A stretch of 37,526 bases of DNA from Betaproteobacteria bacterium (GTDB lineage Bacteria > Pseudomonadota > Gammaproteobacteria > Burkholderiales > Casimicrobiaceae): positions 1 through 37,526 of the forward strand of contig VBCY01000377.1 in the NCBI GenBank assembly GCA_005882995.1. Direction: 5' to 3'. A program made the position numbers and the translations under genes. Below, piece by piece: positions 27,924 to 36,574 of the stretch; position 1 is the first letter of the stretch, and each line of letters starts with the position of its first letter. The notes under the pieces are model-generated. The model did no database searches. It saw nothing but the letters and a program-made list of their open reading frames with translations, and had not been told where the DNA came from.

Positions 27924-29125
27924 GGATAGCCCTTGGCGAGGGTTGCCGCAACGTCGAGGCGATAGGCGCGCCAGGCCGGCAACAAAGCAGCCAGTATACC
28001 GCCCGCCACGACCAGCACAACGATTGTGAACTCGCTCGGCAACAGGCGCATCGCGCCCGAAGCAAGCGAAGCAGCGGTCGGCAACCACGCGCCGATGAGA
28101 GCAAGGAGCGCATGGCCGAGCGCGATGCCGAATAGAGCACCGATCGCGGCGAGGATCGTGCTCTCCAGTAAAAGCAGGCCGCACACTCGCCCGCGACTGG
28201 CGCCCAGCGTTCGCATGACAGCGAGATCATATTGACGCTGATCCATCGCCTGGTAGAGCGCGATGAACATGCCCATTGCGGCGGCGATCATCAGGAAGGC
28301 GGCGAAACCGCGAATCACCTCGGTGCCGACACCGAACACGGTCAGCAGCCGCGCCGATTCGTAAGCCGGAGATGCTGACTGCAGCATCGTTTCAGCGTTG
28401 ATCTGCCGCGGCAGGCTCGCCGCGGCCAGCGGCGTGGCATAGCGCACGAGCCCCATGGTCACTTCCCGCGGCGCGCCGTCTACTGGCGCCTTCCCCTGTT
28501 CTTCGGCTTCGTGCTCGTGCACCTTCCAGACGCTTTCCACGCTGGTGAGCACCAGACGATCGACAACGTTGCCTGAAGCTGCGAGCACGCCGACGACGCG
28601 ATACGGTTCATCGGCATGAACTCCGCCACCTTCGGCGAGACCGTGCGAGCCGGCAAAGCTATCCCCTGAGGCAAGCCCCGAGCGCCGGGCGACCTCAGCT
28701 CCCAGCACAGCCTGCAGGGGCGCCGTCCAGAGATCGCCCTGCGCGATCCTTGCGCCGTAGAGTTCGAGCAGCTTGGGCTCGGTGCCGATGATGTGATAAC
28801 CGCGGAAGCTATCGCCCATTGCGATGGGGACGACATCGCGAACCAGCGGATTGGCACGGAGCTTGGCGATCTCCGCGAGCGGGATGTTTCCCGGAGGGAC
28901 GTCGACGTGGAAAACGCCGGCGAGAACCAGTTGCAGCGGACTTCCCTTCGCGCCTACCACCAGATCGATGCCCGCCGCATCCCGTTTCAGGCGTTCGTCG
29001 AGGGCGGTGGTAAGCAGCAGCAGAAGCGTGACCGTCGCTACGCCCAGCATCAGCAGCGCCAGGTTGAGCAAGGTCGTGAGCGGGCTTTTCCGCGCGTACG
29101 CGTAGGCGATGCGAGCAAGGTTCAT
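27920..29125 (-). CDS. FtsX/MacB-type ABC transporter permease
   Basis: 401-residue inner-membrane permease with the FtsX/LolC/MacB layout: one helix near the N-terminus (about 17-40), a large periplasmic domain (about 45-260), then three helices (about 268-290, 315-340 and 365-390). The periplasmic part has the segment DLVVGAKGSPLQLVLAGVFHVDVPPGN and a short HEHE cluster near 205, where relatives, as I recall, carry His-rich loops. These systems usually move lipoproteins or drive envelope processes mechanically rather than import solutes. The gene follows its ATPase by 9 nt and overlaps the DUF3299 gene. Substrate unknown. Confidence 0.85.
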   Translation of the reverse strand: MNLARIAYAYARKSPLTTLLNLALLMLGVATVTLLLLLTTALDERLKRDAAGIDLVVGAKGSPLQLVLAGVFHVDVPPGNIPLAEIAKLRANPLVRDVVPIAMGDSFRGYHIIGTEPKLLELYGARIAQGDLWTAPLQAVLGAEVARRSGLASGDSFAGSHGLAEGGGVHADEPYRVVGVLAASGNVVDRLVLTSVESVWKVHEHEAEEQGKAPVDGAPREVTMGLVRYATPLAAASLPRQINAETMLQSASPAYESARLLTVFGVGTEVIRGFAAFLMIAAAMGMFIALYQAMDQRQYDLAVMRTLGASRGRVCGLLLLESTILAAIGALFGIALGHALLALIGAWLPTAASLASGAMRLLPSEFTIVVLVVAGGILAALLPAWRAYRLDVAATLAKGYP

Positions 29126-29134
29126 GCGGCAGCG

Positions 29135-29761
29135 CTAAAGTCCAAAGCGGCGCTCGAATGACGATGCGATGCGTCCGTCATGAGAAGCGACGACCAGTGT
29201 CGCGCCAACGGCTGCTGCCTGGTCGCTCAAGAGCGCTATGGTGGCATTGGCACTCGCGTCATCGAGCGCCGCAGTCGGCTCGTCGGCAAGCAGCAGCACG
29301 GGCCGGTTGATCACCGCCCTCGCGACGACGACGCGTTGCGCTTGCCCTTGGGAAAGCTTGTCCGGCGTACGCGACGCGACGCCGGAAACGCCAAGCGAGT
29401 GAAGCAGTGCAAGCGCTGCCGGCCGATCAGCCGCAACACCCGCAAAGAACTGCGCCAACAACAGATTGTCGACCACGTCGAGACTCGCAATCAGATGCAA
29501 GCGCTGGGGAACATAGCCCACCTTGCGTCCGCGCCAACCATCGAGCGCTGAGTCCGGCAACCTCGTCAGATCCTGTCCTTCCACGACAACGCTGCCGGCA
29601 GAAGGCCGCAGCAAACCGGCGAGGATGTTGAGCAACGTGGACTTCCCGCTTCCGGATGCCCCCGTCAGAAGCCACCGCTCGCCTCGTGCGACACGCCATT
29701 CCGGCACGCGCACTGCGGCAAGTGCGCCATAGTGGTGTTCGATGCCGGTGAGGGCGAACAT
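29135..29761 (-). CDS. ABC transporter ATP-binding protein (LolD/MacB type)
   Basis: 208-residue ATPase that would power the adjacent permease. Walker A GASGSGKST at 34-42, Q-loop Gln86, signature LSQGQ at 136-140, Walker B VLLLADE at 155-161, D-loop AALDD, switch His194 in VVASHD. It resembles the LolD/MacB ATPases that pair with FtsX-type permeases. It starts 15 nt after aroF ends, with no room for a separate promoter, so it should be cotranscribed with aroF. Confidence 0.9.
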   Translation of the reverse strand: MFALTGIEHHYGALAAVRVPEWRVARGERWLLTGASGSGKSTLLNILAGLLRPSAGSVVVEGQDLTRLPDSALDGWRGRKVGYVPQRLHLIASLDVVDNLLLAQFFAGVAADRPAALALLHSLGVSGVASRTPDKLSQGQAQRVVVARAVINRPVLLLADEPTAALDDASANATIALLSDQAAAVGATLVVASHDGRIASSFERRFGL

Positions 29762-29776
29762 GTTTCTCCGCTGGCC

Positions 29777-30793
29777 TCAGAGATCGCGACCGATGGCTCG
29801 CGCCACGGCGCGCAGCTGACCGATGAGCACAGCGAACTCGCTTGGCGTCAATGCCTGGTCAGCGTCGCACCACGCGTCGCACGGATTGGGATGGACTTCG
29901 ACGAGCAATCCATCGGCGCCCGCCGCCACCGCAGCGCACGACAAGGCGGGCACCATCCACGCCTTGCCGCCGGCGTGAGAGGGATCGACGATCACCGGCA
30001 GATGGGTCTCGCGCTTGAGAACCGGAACCGCGGTAACGTCGAGCACGTTGCGGTACGCCGTCTCGAAAGTGCGAATGCCCCGTTCGCAAAAGATGATGTC
30101 GTGATTGCCGCCGATGGCGATGTATTCGGCAGCCATCAGCCATTCATTGATGGTCGCCGACATGCCTCTTTTGAGGATGACCGGCTTGTTGACGCGGCCC
30201 ACTTCCTTGAGCAAGTCGAAGTTCTGCATGTTGCGAGTGCCGATCTGAATCGCATCGACGTCGTATTTGAGAAAGGTCTCGAGCATGCGCGCATCCATCA
30301 GCTCGGTGACAATGGGTAAGCCCTGCGTATCAGCGGCCGAGCGCAGCAACTCGAGGCCCTCGACACCCTTGCCCTGAAAGGCGTAGGGGCTGGTGCGCGG
30401 TTTGAAGGCTCCGCCTCGCATGAGCCGAGCGCCAGCGGTCTTGACCCCGACCGCTGCTGCGCTCATCTGCGCCGGGGTCTCGACCGAGCAAGGGCCGCCG
30501 ATCACCTGTACCGTCGGGCCGCCGATCGGTACTCCAGCGACGTCGATCACGGTGTTTTCTCGATGCCATTCGCGAGCTACGATTTTGTACTGCTTGACGA
30601 TGTGCATCGACTTTTCGACGCCCGGCATCGGATCAAACATCTCGGGGTCGAGCACACGCTCATCGCCGACGGCGCCGATGAGCGTACGCTCCGTTCCCCG
30701 CGACACGTGCACCGAAAGTCCATGCGCAAGAATCTTGGCCTCGACGGCTTGTATTTCCGCTTCGCCCGCCCCGGGTTGCATGACGATAATCAT
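29777..30793 (-). CDS. aroF: DAHP synthase, type I beta with regulatory domain
   Basis: 3-deoxy-7-phosphoheptulonate synthase, the first enzyme of the shikimate pathway (PEP plus erythrose 4-phosphate). 338 residues: a ferredoxin-like N-terminal domain (about 1-65, [20 protein letters not shown]) as in the Thermotoga/Bacillus-type enzymes, where it mediates Phe/Tyr inhibition, and a KdsA-like barrel. Barrel motifs: GGPCSVE at 99-105 with the metal Cys102, [47 protein letters not shown] and [11 protein letters not shown]. The start at 30793 has GGAG 9 nt upstream. A strong terminator ends only 15 nt before this start codon, so expression requires readthrough; see the leader-peptide and terminator entries. 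Two ABC genes and a DUF3299 gene follow in the same transcript. Confidence 0.94.
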   Translation of the reverse strand: MIIVMQPGAGEAEIQAVEAKILAHGLSVHVSRGTERTLIGAVGDERVLDPEMFDPMPGVEKSMHIVKQYKIVAREWHRENTVIDVAGVPIGGPTVQVIGGPCSVETPAQMSAAAVGVKTAGARLMRGGAFKPRTSPYAFQGKGVEGLELLRSAADTQGLPIVTELMDARMLETFLKYDVDAIQIGTRNMQNFDLLKEVGRVNKPVILKRGMSATINEWLMAAEYIAIGGNHDIIFCERGIRTFETAYRNVLDVTAVPVLKRETHLPVIVDPSHAGGKAWMVPALSCAAVAAGADGLLVEVHPNPCDAWCDADQALTPSEFAVLIGQLRAVARAIGRDL

Positions 30794-30808
30794 GATTTCT
30801 TTCTCCGC

Positions 30809-30840
30809 AAAAAAATCGGGCGGCTTCTTGGCCGCCCGAT
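30809..30840 (-). terminator. Attenuator-type terminator in the aroF leader
   Basis: Perfect 10-bp GC-rich stem (arms 30815-30824 and 30831-30840) with a 6-nt loop, followed on the - strand by seven U. It ends 15 nt before the aroF ATG, leaving no room for a promoter in between, so aroF must be read through it. It may also end the pepA-holC transcript when it fires. Confidence 0.9.
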
Positions 30841-30863
30841 CGCTGGTCTGTTCGCTGTGGAAC

Positions 30864-30929
30864 TTACCGGTGAGCGCGGCCCCGGCCTATGAATCCGAAA
30901 AAATACCGTTTCAGTGGTCTTTTCGCCAT
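30864..30929 (-). CDS. Putative Phe/Tyr leader peptide of aroF
   Basis: 21-codon frame, ATG at 30929 to TAA at 30864-30866, with the cluster Tyr-Phe-Phe-Gly-Phe at codons 9-13. It overlaps the last codons of the preceding gene in another frame and has only a weak Shine-Dalgarno, so initiation may depend on ribosomes ending at that gene's TGA (30911-30913). The segment GGCCGC (30876-30881 on -) within codons 17-18 is complementary to GCGGCC (30830-30835) in the 5' arm of the terminator. A ribosome stalled at the Tyr or first Phe codons would leave this segment free to pair and block termination, whereas one at the stop codon would cover it. Coding function is inferred, not proven. Confidence 0.6.
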   Translation of the reverse strand: MAKRPLKRYFFGFIGRGRAHR

Positions 30930-31678
30930 TGTGCTATCTCGCGCTCGATCGCTTCGGCGACATAGGCCCGGACAAGCTTGCCGACATGCTCATTGATCGC
31001 CGTGACCAACTCTGCGCCCGCGCGCGCAACGATCGGCTGCAGTCGCTCGGCAAGTTGTTCCTTGAGCCCCGTGTCGGTAAAGAGATCGAGGCGCTGCAGC
31101 ACCTGCATCGAGATGTGGTCCGCCATGGTCTGCCACCGCTCATCCTCGGTCGACGCGGACGCGATCGAGATCGCAACGGGAATCTCCGAACGATCAACGG
31201 CGATCTCGTCTTCGAGTGCGCCGGCAGAGGCAACCGCCGTGATCGAGCCCGCCGGCGGCGGCGTCGGCTCCGACCCTGCAGCCTTGAGCGTGACCGGCGA
31301 TCTTGGTTCTTCGCCGTACGGCTCGAAGTCCATCACCGTTTTCTGAGTGACCGGCGGAACGACTGCCAGCGTATCAGGCGCCTGGCCGGTAACGCTGTGC
31401 AAGGCCGGATCGATGGTGTCCATGACCAGCCAGTTGGAGGGATCGCCCTCCAGCATCGGACCTGAAACCAACTGCAGTGACTGGGATTGGGGCGACAACG
31501 CTACGGCTTCGACCAAGACCTCTTCGACCTGATCGGTCAGCAATGGAATGTCGGCTTCGCTATCGGCCGCAGGAGACTCGTCTGGGATGTCGTCGGTGAG
31601 TACCGGGATATCGCCTCCGCTTCGGTTTCTGCGCATCAGCGCATCGGCCTGTGCCAGAAGCTCGCGAGCAGTCGCCAT
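30911..31678 (-). CDS. Uncharacterised acidic protein with DIPVLTD motifs
   Basis: 255 residues, cytoplasmic, no signal or membrane segment. The N-terminal region has ELLAQADALMRRNR, then two short repeats DIPVLTD (23-29) and DIPLLTD (43-49). The middle is Pro/Ser/Glu-rich and low complexity. The last 90 residues are helical and conserved-looking: MADHISMQVLQRLDLFTDTGLKEQLAERLQPIVARAG and so on. It resembles a betaproteobacterial family found after holC that I recall as DUF2486; function unknown. Its start shares one base with the holC stop (TGATG). Its 3' end overlaps the putative aroF leader peptide. Confidence 0.7.
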   Translation of the reverse strand: MATARELLAQADALMRRNRSGGDIPVLTDDIPDESPAADSEADIPLLTDQVEEVLVEAVALSPQSQSLQLVSGPMLEGDPSNWLVMDTIDPALHSVTGQAPDTLAVVPPVTQKTVMDFEPYGEEPRSPVTLKAAGSEPTPPPAGSITAVASAGALEDEIAVDRSEIPVAISIASASTEDERWQTMADHISMQVLQRLDLFTDTGLKEQLAERLQPIVARAGAELVTAINEHVGKLVRAYVAEAIEREIAQWRKDH

Positions 31679-32103
31679 CAGATGCGCTCGCTCAAGTCAT
31701 GGGTGCGTAAAGGATAGCCCCGTTCGCGATAAAAGCGGTAGCGTTCACGCGCCGAGGCGACATGCGCTTCATCGAGGCCGGCGATTTCCGCGAGGCGCTC
31801 GAACCTGGAGAAAAAGGGCGGCGGTGCGTCGTGCAGGTTGATGAGGACGACGGCCGGACCGGTGTGTTCCAACGCATGATCAACCCAGATCGGCGTTTCC
31901 AGAGCAAGCCTGCTATCGAGGCGGCAATGCGGAAGAAAGGCAATGGCGGGCTGCATCCAGAGCATGCGGTCAAGAGCATCCGTGGCGGCTGCGTCTGGGG
32001 TCAGCACCCGCACCCTGCCGTGCTGGGCAAAAGCTTTGGCGACGAGCCGCGCGGCGATCTGGAGTCGATCCGCGACTCGCGTGTAGAAATCGATCGCCGT
32101 CAT
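31678..32103 (-). CDS. holC: DNA polymerase III subunit chi
   Basis: Chi subunit of the polymerase III clamp loader, which pairs with psi and binds SSB. 141 residues, normal. Starts MTAIDFYTRVADRL, has the family's VRVLTPDAAATDALDRMLWMQPAIAFLPHC and TPIWVDHALEHTGPAVVLINLH, and ends with YRFYRERGYPLRTHDL. It starts 2 nt after pepA ends, the usual pepA-holC pair of proteobacteria, and couples into the next gene by TGATG. Confidence 0.93.
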   Translation of the reverse strand: MTAIDFYTRVADRLQIAARLVAKAFAQHGRVRVLTPDAAATDALDRMLWMQPAIAFLPHCRLDSRLALETPIWVDHALEHTGPAVVLINLHDAPPPFFSRFERLAEIAGLDEAHVASARERYRFYRERGYPLRTHDLSERI

Positions 32104-32105
32104 GG

Positions 32106-33602
32106 TCAGGCGGCAGCGCTCTCCTGCGAGAGCAGCCAGGTCGTGAGCAGTGGAATGGGCCGGCCTGTCGCGCCTTTCTCCTTTCCTTCCTTCCACGCGA
32201 CGCCGGCGATGTCCAGGTGCGCCCAATCGTACTTCTTGCCAAACTTGGAGAGGAAGCACGCCGCGCTGATGCCTCCGCCGGCACGCGTCCCGATATTGGC
32301 AAAGTCGGCAAAGTTGCTGTCCAGCGCTTCGTGGTATTCGTCCCAGAGCGGCATCTGCCAGCCCCGGTCGAACGACTCCTCACCAGCATTGAGAAGGGCT
32401 CGGGCAAGGCTATCGCTATTGCTGAACACTCCGCAAGCAACGTGCCCCAACGCGACGACCATCGCCCCGGTGAGGGTCGCCACATCGACGACGGCCGAGG
32501 GTTCGTATCGCTCGGCGTAGGTCATGGCGTCGCACAGGATGAGCCGTCCCTCGGCGTCTGTGTTCAAGACTTCGATCGTCTGCCCGGACATGCTCTTGAT
32601 GATGTCGCCCGGCTTTACCGCCCGCCCGCTGGGCATGTTTTCGCAAGCCGGAATCAGGCCGACCAGGTTAACCTTCGCCTTCAGCTCTGCGACCGCCTTG
32701 AATGCGCCAAACACACTCGCCGCGCCGCACATGTCGAACTTCATATGATCCATGTCGAGGCCGGGCTTGAGCGAAATGCCGCCGCTATCGAAGGTAATGC
32801 CTTTCCCGATCAACACCACAGGCTTCTGCTTCTTGGCTGCGCCGTTGTACTCGAGGATGATGAATTTGGGCGGCTGTTCGCTGCCGCTGGTGACCGAAAG
32901 CAGGGAACCCATCTTCAGCTCTTCAAGCTGTGGCCGTTCGAGAACCTCGCACTGAAAGCCCAGCTCCTGCGCCAGTGCCTTCGCGTGTTCTGCTAGGTGT
33001 GCCGGGGTACAGATGTTGCTCGGGAGGTTGCCGAGATCACGCGCGAGGTCCATGCCGTGCGCGATGGCAAGTCCCCGCGCCGCGGCGGCTTCGCCTGAGG
33101 TGAGATCGCTGCGTTGAGGTACCGACAAGGTGAGCTTGCGCAACGGGCGCCTGACTTCGGCCGGCTGACTTTTCATCTGATCGAAACGATAGACCGCTTC
33201 CATCGCTACAACTACGGCGTGCTCCACCCGCCACGCCACTTCACGTCGCTTGACCTTTTCCTCCGTAAGGTAAACGACTGCTTCGTAGGAGCCGGTTTCG
33301 TTCAAAAGACGTACTGCGGATCGCACTGCGCTGCGAAACTCTCGCTCGCGGAAGTCCCGCTCCTTGCCTAGACCGACCAGCAACACCCGGTCGGCGAGCG
33401 TCCCTCGAACGTTATGCAGCAGCAGCGTGCTTCCCAACTTGCCTTCCATGTCGCCGCGACGAATGATTTCGCTGATATAGCCCCCCGACGCGCGATCGAT
33501 AAGCTCCGCCGAGAGCGTCGGCTTGCGGTTGTCGAACACGCCGACCACCACGCAAGCGCTGCGCTGCTTCTCCGGGCTACCGCTTTTTATGGTAAATTCC
33601 AT
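32106..33602 (-). CDS. pepA: Leucyl aminopeptidase PepA
   Basis: Cytosolic manganese/zinc aminopeptidase (M17), also a DNA-binding architectural factor in E. coli. 498 residues. Metal-site motifs GKGITFDSGGISLKPG (about 262-277) and the signature NTDAEGRL (about 345-352), with MDHMKFDMCGAA between them. The N-terminal domain begins MEFTIKSGSPEKQ. The start at 33602 has AAAGGA 5 nt upstream and a good sigma70-type promoter at 33648-33677. First gene of a - strand operon with holC and the DIPVLTD-motif gene, leading to aroF through the attenuator. Confidence 0.96.
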   Translation of the reverse strand: MEFTIKSGSPEKQRSACVVVGVFDNRKPTLSAELIDRASGGYISEIIRRGDMEGKLGSTLLLHNVRGTLADRVLLVGLGKERDFREREFRSAVRSAVRLLNETGSYEAVVYLTEEKVKRREVAWRVEHAVVVAMEAVYRFDQMKSQPAEVRRPLRKLTLSVPQRSDLTSGEAAAARGLAIAHGMDLARDLGNLPSNICTPAHLAEHAKALAQELGFQCEVLERPQLEELKMGSLLSVTSGSEQPPKFIILEYNGAAKKQKPVVLIGKGITFDSGGISLKPGLDMDHMKFDMCGAASVFGAFKAVAELKAKVNLVGLIPACENMPSGRAVKPGDIIKSMSGQTIEVLNTDAEGRLILCDAMTYAERYEPSAVVDVATLTGAMVVALGHVACGVFSNSDSLARALLNAGEESFDRGWQMPLWDEYHEALDSNFADFANIGTRAGGGISAACFLSKFGKKYDWAHLDIAGVAWKEGKEKGATGRPIPLLTTWLLSQESAAA

Positions 33603-33647
33603 CGTCCTTTCCCAAGCAAAAATTAGCCTTTAGCCGGTACAATCTTC

Positions 33648-33677
33648 ATTATCGGCAAATAACCCCGAAAAAGTCAA
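33648..33677 (-). promoter_or_regulatory. Sigma70-type promoter for pepA
   Basis: TTGACT (33672-33677), an 18-nt spacer and GATAAT (33648-33653) on the - strand, about 45 nt before the pepA ATG. The divergent lptF promoter must lie in the same 89-nt gap; a TACAAT at 33638-33643 (+) is a possible -10 without a clear -35. Confidence 0.65.
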
Positions 33678-33691
33678 ATTATTCCGTCGTC

Positions 33692-34777
33692 ATGGTGTTT
33701 AGCCGCAGCTTGGTACGCGAACTGACGGCGACCGCGGTCGCTCTATTTCTCGTCCTGCAGGGAATTCTGTTCAGTAATCTGGTTTTGCGGCTCTTGGCGC
33801 GCGCCGCGGGCGGAACCGTCGCACCCGAGGGAATTCTGGCCCTTTTGGGTTTCAACGCGCTGTTCTATTTCAATATCCTTCTCTCGGTGGCGCTCTTCTT
33901 CACGGTGCTCCTCACGCTTTCCCGGAGCTATCGGGATAGCGAAATGGTCGTCTGGTTCACCTCCGGACAAGGACTCACGGCATGGTTCAAACCGATCTTG
34001 TGGTTCGCAAGTCCGTTTCTTCTCGCCATCGTCGTGCTTTCTTTGTGGCTTTCGCCCTGGGCGGAGCAGCGCCGCGTCGAGTACGAGCGCCAACTCGAGT
34101 CGCGCGAAGAGCTCTCGCTCTTGTCCCCGGGGCTGTTCAAGGAATTCCGCCAGGCGCGGCTGGTGGTGTTTATCGAAAGCATCAACAGTTTCGACGGCAC
34201 CATCCGCAACGTATTCCTCCACTCGATCGAGGGCGATAAGGACGTCACCACGGTCGCGCGCTCAGGCCATCTCGAGGACACCTCCAACGGGGATCGCTTC
34301 ATCGTGCTGCAGGAGGGGCGGCGCTATGAAGGCCAACCCGGCACGGCCGAATTCCGCGTCGCAGAGTTCGAACGGCTGGGGCGTCGCATCGAGCCGGCAG
34401 AAGTGCGCTCGCAGCCGCTCTCGCTCAAGGCGCTGCCTTTGATTGGGCTGATCGCCGCCAATGGGGCGCCCGAGCGCGCGGAACTGTTCTGGCGGATTTC
34501 TGTGCCAATAAGCGCTTTCCTGCTGCTCCTGCTGGCGGTACCGATGTCGTACGTCAATACGCGCATGGGCCGCTCCTTCAATCTTCTGGCCGCGCTGTTC
34601 ATGTACATGCTCTACAGCAACGGCCTCAACATCGTGCAGAGCTTTATCGCGCAGGGACGCTTGTCGCTGCTGGCGGGACTGGTGATGATCCATAGCTTCG
34701 CCGCGGCGGTGGTGCTCGCCATGCTTTATCGGCGCCTGTCGGTCTTCGGTTGGTTTCCCTGGCGGCGCGCTGCATGA
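33692..34777 (+). CDS. lptF: LPS export permease LptF
   Basis: Inner-membrane subunit of the LptB2FG transporter that extracts lipopolysaccharide and passes it to LptC. 361 residues, six helices in two groups of three around a periplasmic beta-jellyroll (about 125-260). Seen: the N-terminal MVFSRSLVRELTATAVALFLVL, the SYRDSEMVVWFTSGQGLTAW coupling-helix segment (about 77-96), and the SYVNTRMGRSFNLLAALFMYMLYSNGL end. Divergent from pepA, as in E. coli. Overlaps lptG by ATGA. Confidence 0.94.
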   Translation: MVFSRSLVRELTATAVALFLVLQGILFSNLVLRLLARAAGGTVAPEGILALLGFNALFYFNILLSVALFFTVLLTLSRSYRDSEMVVWFTSGQGLTAWFKPILWFASPFLLAIVVLSLWLSPWAEQRRVEYERQLESREELSLLSPGLFKEFRQARLVVFIESINSFDGTIRNVFLHSIEGDKDVTTVARSGHLEDTSNGDRFIVLQEGRRYEGQPGTAEFRVAEFERLGRRIEPAEVRSQPLSLKALPLIGLIAANGAPERAELFWRISVPISAFLLLLLAVPMSYVNTRMGRSFNLLAALFMYMLYSNGLNIVQSFIAQGRLSLLAGLVMIHSFAAAVVLAMLYRRLSVFGWFPWRRAA

Positions 34778-35856
34778 AGACGCTCACCCGCTACGTCGGA
34801 CGGGAAGTTCTTTACGCGACCTTGCTGTACTTCGTCGCGTTGCTGATGCTTTTCGCTTTTTTCGATTTCATGCACGAGCTTGGAAACGTCGGAAAGGACG
34901 GCTACCCGCTCTCGCGCGCACTGTTCTTTGTCGCGCTAAGCCTGCCCGGGCACAGCTACGAACTGCTGCCCACCGCCGCGCTGATCGGCACGCTGTTCGC
35001 GATCGCCACGCTCGTGGCGAATTCGGAATACACGGTGATGCGCGCGTCCGGCGCTTCGCTTACTCAGATCACGTGGGCGATTGTTCGAATCGGCATTCCG
35101 CTCGCGATTGCGACATTTCTGGCCGGCGAATTTCTGGCGCCTCCGGCGGAGCGGCTCGCGCAACAGGTCCGAATGCAGTCGCGAGGAGACGGAACCCGTT
35201 TTGTCGCGCAGCAGTTCCAGTCTGGGTTCTGGTTCAAGCAGGATCAGACCTTCGCCAACATTCGCAGCCTCCTCGCCAACCTGACGCTGCTCGACGTGCG
35301 CATCTACGAATTCGATCGGGAGATGAGGCTCAAGGCGCTTCGAGTCGCCGACTCCGGCACGTTCGTGAGCGATGGACAGTGGCTGCTCAAAAATGTGCGC
35401 ACCACCGAGCTTTCAGGAGAGGGTGCAAAGCTCGTCCGGGCCGACGAATGGATGTGGGATACCGTTCTCAAACCTTCGATCCTGACGGTCTATCAGGTAG
35501 CGCCCGAGAAGCTCGAAATGACGTCGCTGTACGACAACATCCGGGTGCTCGGCCACAACCAGCAAAAGACATCGCGCTTCGAGATCGCACTGTGGAACAA
35601 GATCTTCTATCCGGTAGCAGTCATTGTCATGATGATCCTGGCGCTTCCCTTCGCCTATTTTCAGCGCAGGGCCGGAGGCGTCGGCATTCGCGTCTTCGCC
35701 GGGACGATTATCGGGCTCCTGTTTTTTCTGCTGGGACGTTTGTTCTCGTATCTCGGCGTGATCAATGACTGGCCGCCGCTTTTCTCAGCCGCTTTCCCCG
35801 TCGCAGCTTTTGTCCTGGTCGCCGGCGGCTTGCTGTGGTGGCTCGAGCGCCGCTGA
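34774..35856 (+). CDS. lptG: LPS export permease LptG
   Basis: Partner of LptF in the LPS exporter. 360 residues with the same layout: helices at the N-terminus, coupling segment [19 protein letters not shown] (about 83-101), periplasmic domain (about 125-265), and three C-terminal helices including [22 protein letters not shown] and [20 protein letters not shown] start at the ATG at 34774, which overlaps the lptF stop. lptB, lptA and lptC are not in the window. Confidence 0.94.
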   Translation: MKTLTRYVGREVLYATLLYFVALLMLFAFFDFMHELGNVGKDGYPLSRALFFVALSLPGHSYELLPTAALIGTLFAIATLVANSEYTVMRASGASLTQITWAIVRIGIPLAIATFLAGEFLAPPAERLAQQVRMQSRGDGTRFVAQQFQSGFWFKQDQTFANIRSLLANLTLLDVRIYEFDREMRLKALRVADSGTFVSDGQWLLKNVRTTELSGEGAKLVRADEWMWDTVLKPSILTVYQVAPEKLEMTSLYDNIRVLGHNQQKTSRFEIALWNKIFYPVAVIVMMILALPFAYFQRRAGGVGIRVFAGTIIGLLFFLLGRLFSYLGVINDWPPLFSAAFPVAAFVLVAGGLLWWLERR

Positions 35857-35875
35857 ATCGGCCGACGCCACACGC

Positions 35876-35903
35876 AAAAAGTCCCCGCCGAGGCAGGGAC
35901 TTT
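35876..35903. terminator. Bidirectional terminator between lptG and rpmA
   Basis: 8-bp perfect stem AAAGTCCC (35878-35885) / GGGACTTT (35896-35903) with a 10-nt loop. On the - strand it is followed by a U-run (TTTTT), so it mainly ends rplU-rpmA; it also separates the convergent lptG. Confidence 0.82.
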
Positions 35904-35922
35904 GGATGGCCAACCGAGGCCT

Positions 35923-36183
35923 TCAGGCGCCCGGTATGACGCTGACGACGTTGCGCTGGTTCTCACCCTTTACCGCGAATACGACCTTACCGGCGACCCG
36001 CGCAAAGAGCGTGTGGTCTTTGCCCATGCCGACATTGACGCCGGGATGCACCTTGGTACCGCGTTGGCGAACGATAATCGCTCCTGCGTTGATGCTTTCG
36101 CCGCCGTAAGCCTTGACTCCAAGGCGCTTCGAGTGCGAATCGCGGCCGTTGCGTGAACTGCCGCCTGCTTTTTTGTGTGCCAT
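35923..36183 (-). CDS. rpmA: 50S ribosomal protein L27
   Basis: 86 residues, starting [16 protein letters not shown], the near-invariant N-terminus that reaches the peptidyl transferase centre. [18 protein letters not shown] and [16 protein letters not shown] complete the family pattern. The frame is open upstream through rplU, but the ATG at 36183 gives the conserved start. 13 nt downstream of rplU, same transcript. Confidence 0.97.
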   Translation of the reverse strand: MAHKKAGGSSRNGRDSHSKRLGVKAYGGESINAGAIIVRQRGTKVHPGVNVGMGKDHTLFARVAGKVVFAVKGENQRNVVSVIPGA

Positions 36184-36196
36184 ATCTTCTCTTCCT

Positions 36197-36508
36197 TCAG
36201 CCGACGATGCCGTCGATCTGTAGCTCGGTGTAGCCTTGACGATGACCCTGGTTACGATGATAGTTCTTGCGCCGGCGCATCTTGAAAATCTGCACTTTCT
36301 CGCCGCGCCCATGTGCCAGGACTGTCGCTCTTACGGAGACGCCGGCGAGCATGGGTTGGCCAAGACGGACGTTGCTGCCTTCGCCGACCAGCAGCACTTC
36401 GCTCAAGTTGACTTCCGCGCCCACGTCTGCAGGGAACTGCTCCACCCGCAACTTTTCACCGGGCGCGACCCGGTACTGCTTTCCGCCGCTTTTGATAACT
36501 GCGTACAT
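36197..36508 (-). CDS. rplU: 50S ribosomal protein L21
   Basis: 103 residues, [18 protein letters not shown] start and the [21 protein letters not shown]-type basic C-terminus that binds 23S rRNA. First gene of the rplU-rpmA pair, preceded by a near-consensus promoter. No autogenous leader structure was recognised. Confidence 0.97.
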   Translation of the reverse strand: MYAVIKSGGKQYRVAPGEKLRVEQFPADVGAEVNLSEVLLVGEGSNVRLGQPMLAGVSVRATVLAHGRGEKVQIFKMRRRKNYHRNQGHRQGYTELQIDGIVG

Positions 36509-36545
36509 GCTCGACTCCGTCGGCGCGTAACCGAAAAAGAACGTG

Positions 36546-36574
36546 ATTTTAGTAGCTTAGCGCGAACATGTCAA
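36546..36574 (-). promoter_or_regulatory. Strong sigma70 promoter for rplU-rpmA
   Basis: Perfect TTGACA (36569-36574), a 17-nt spacer and TAAAAT (36546-36551) on the - strand, about 38 nt before rplU. Fits a highly expressed ribosomal operon. Confidence 0.85.
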
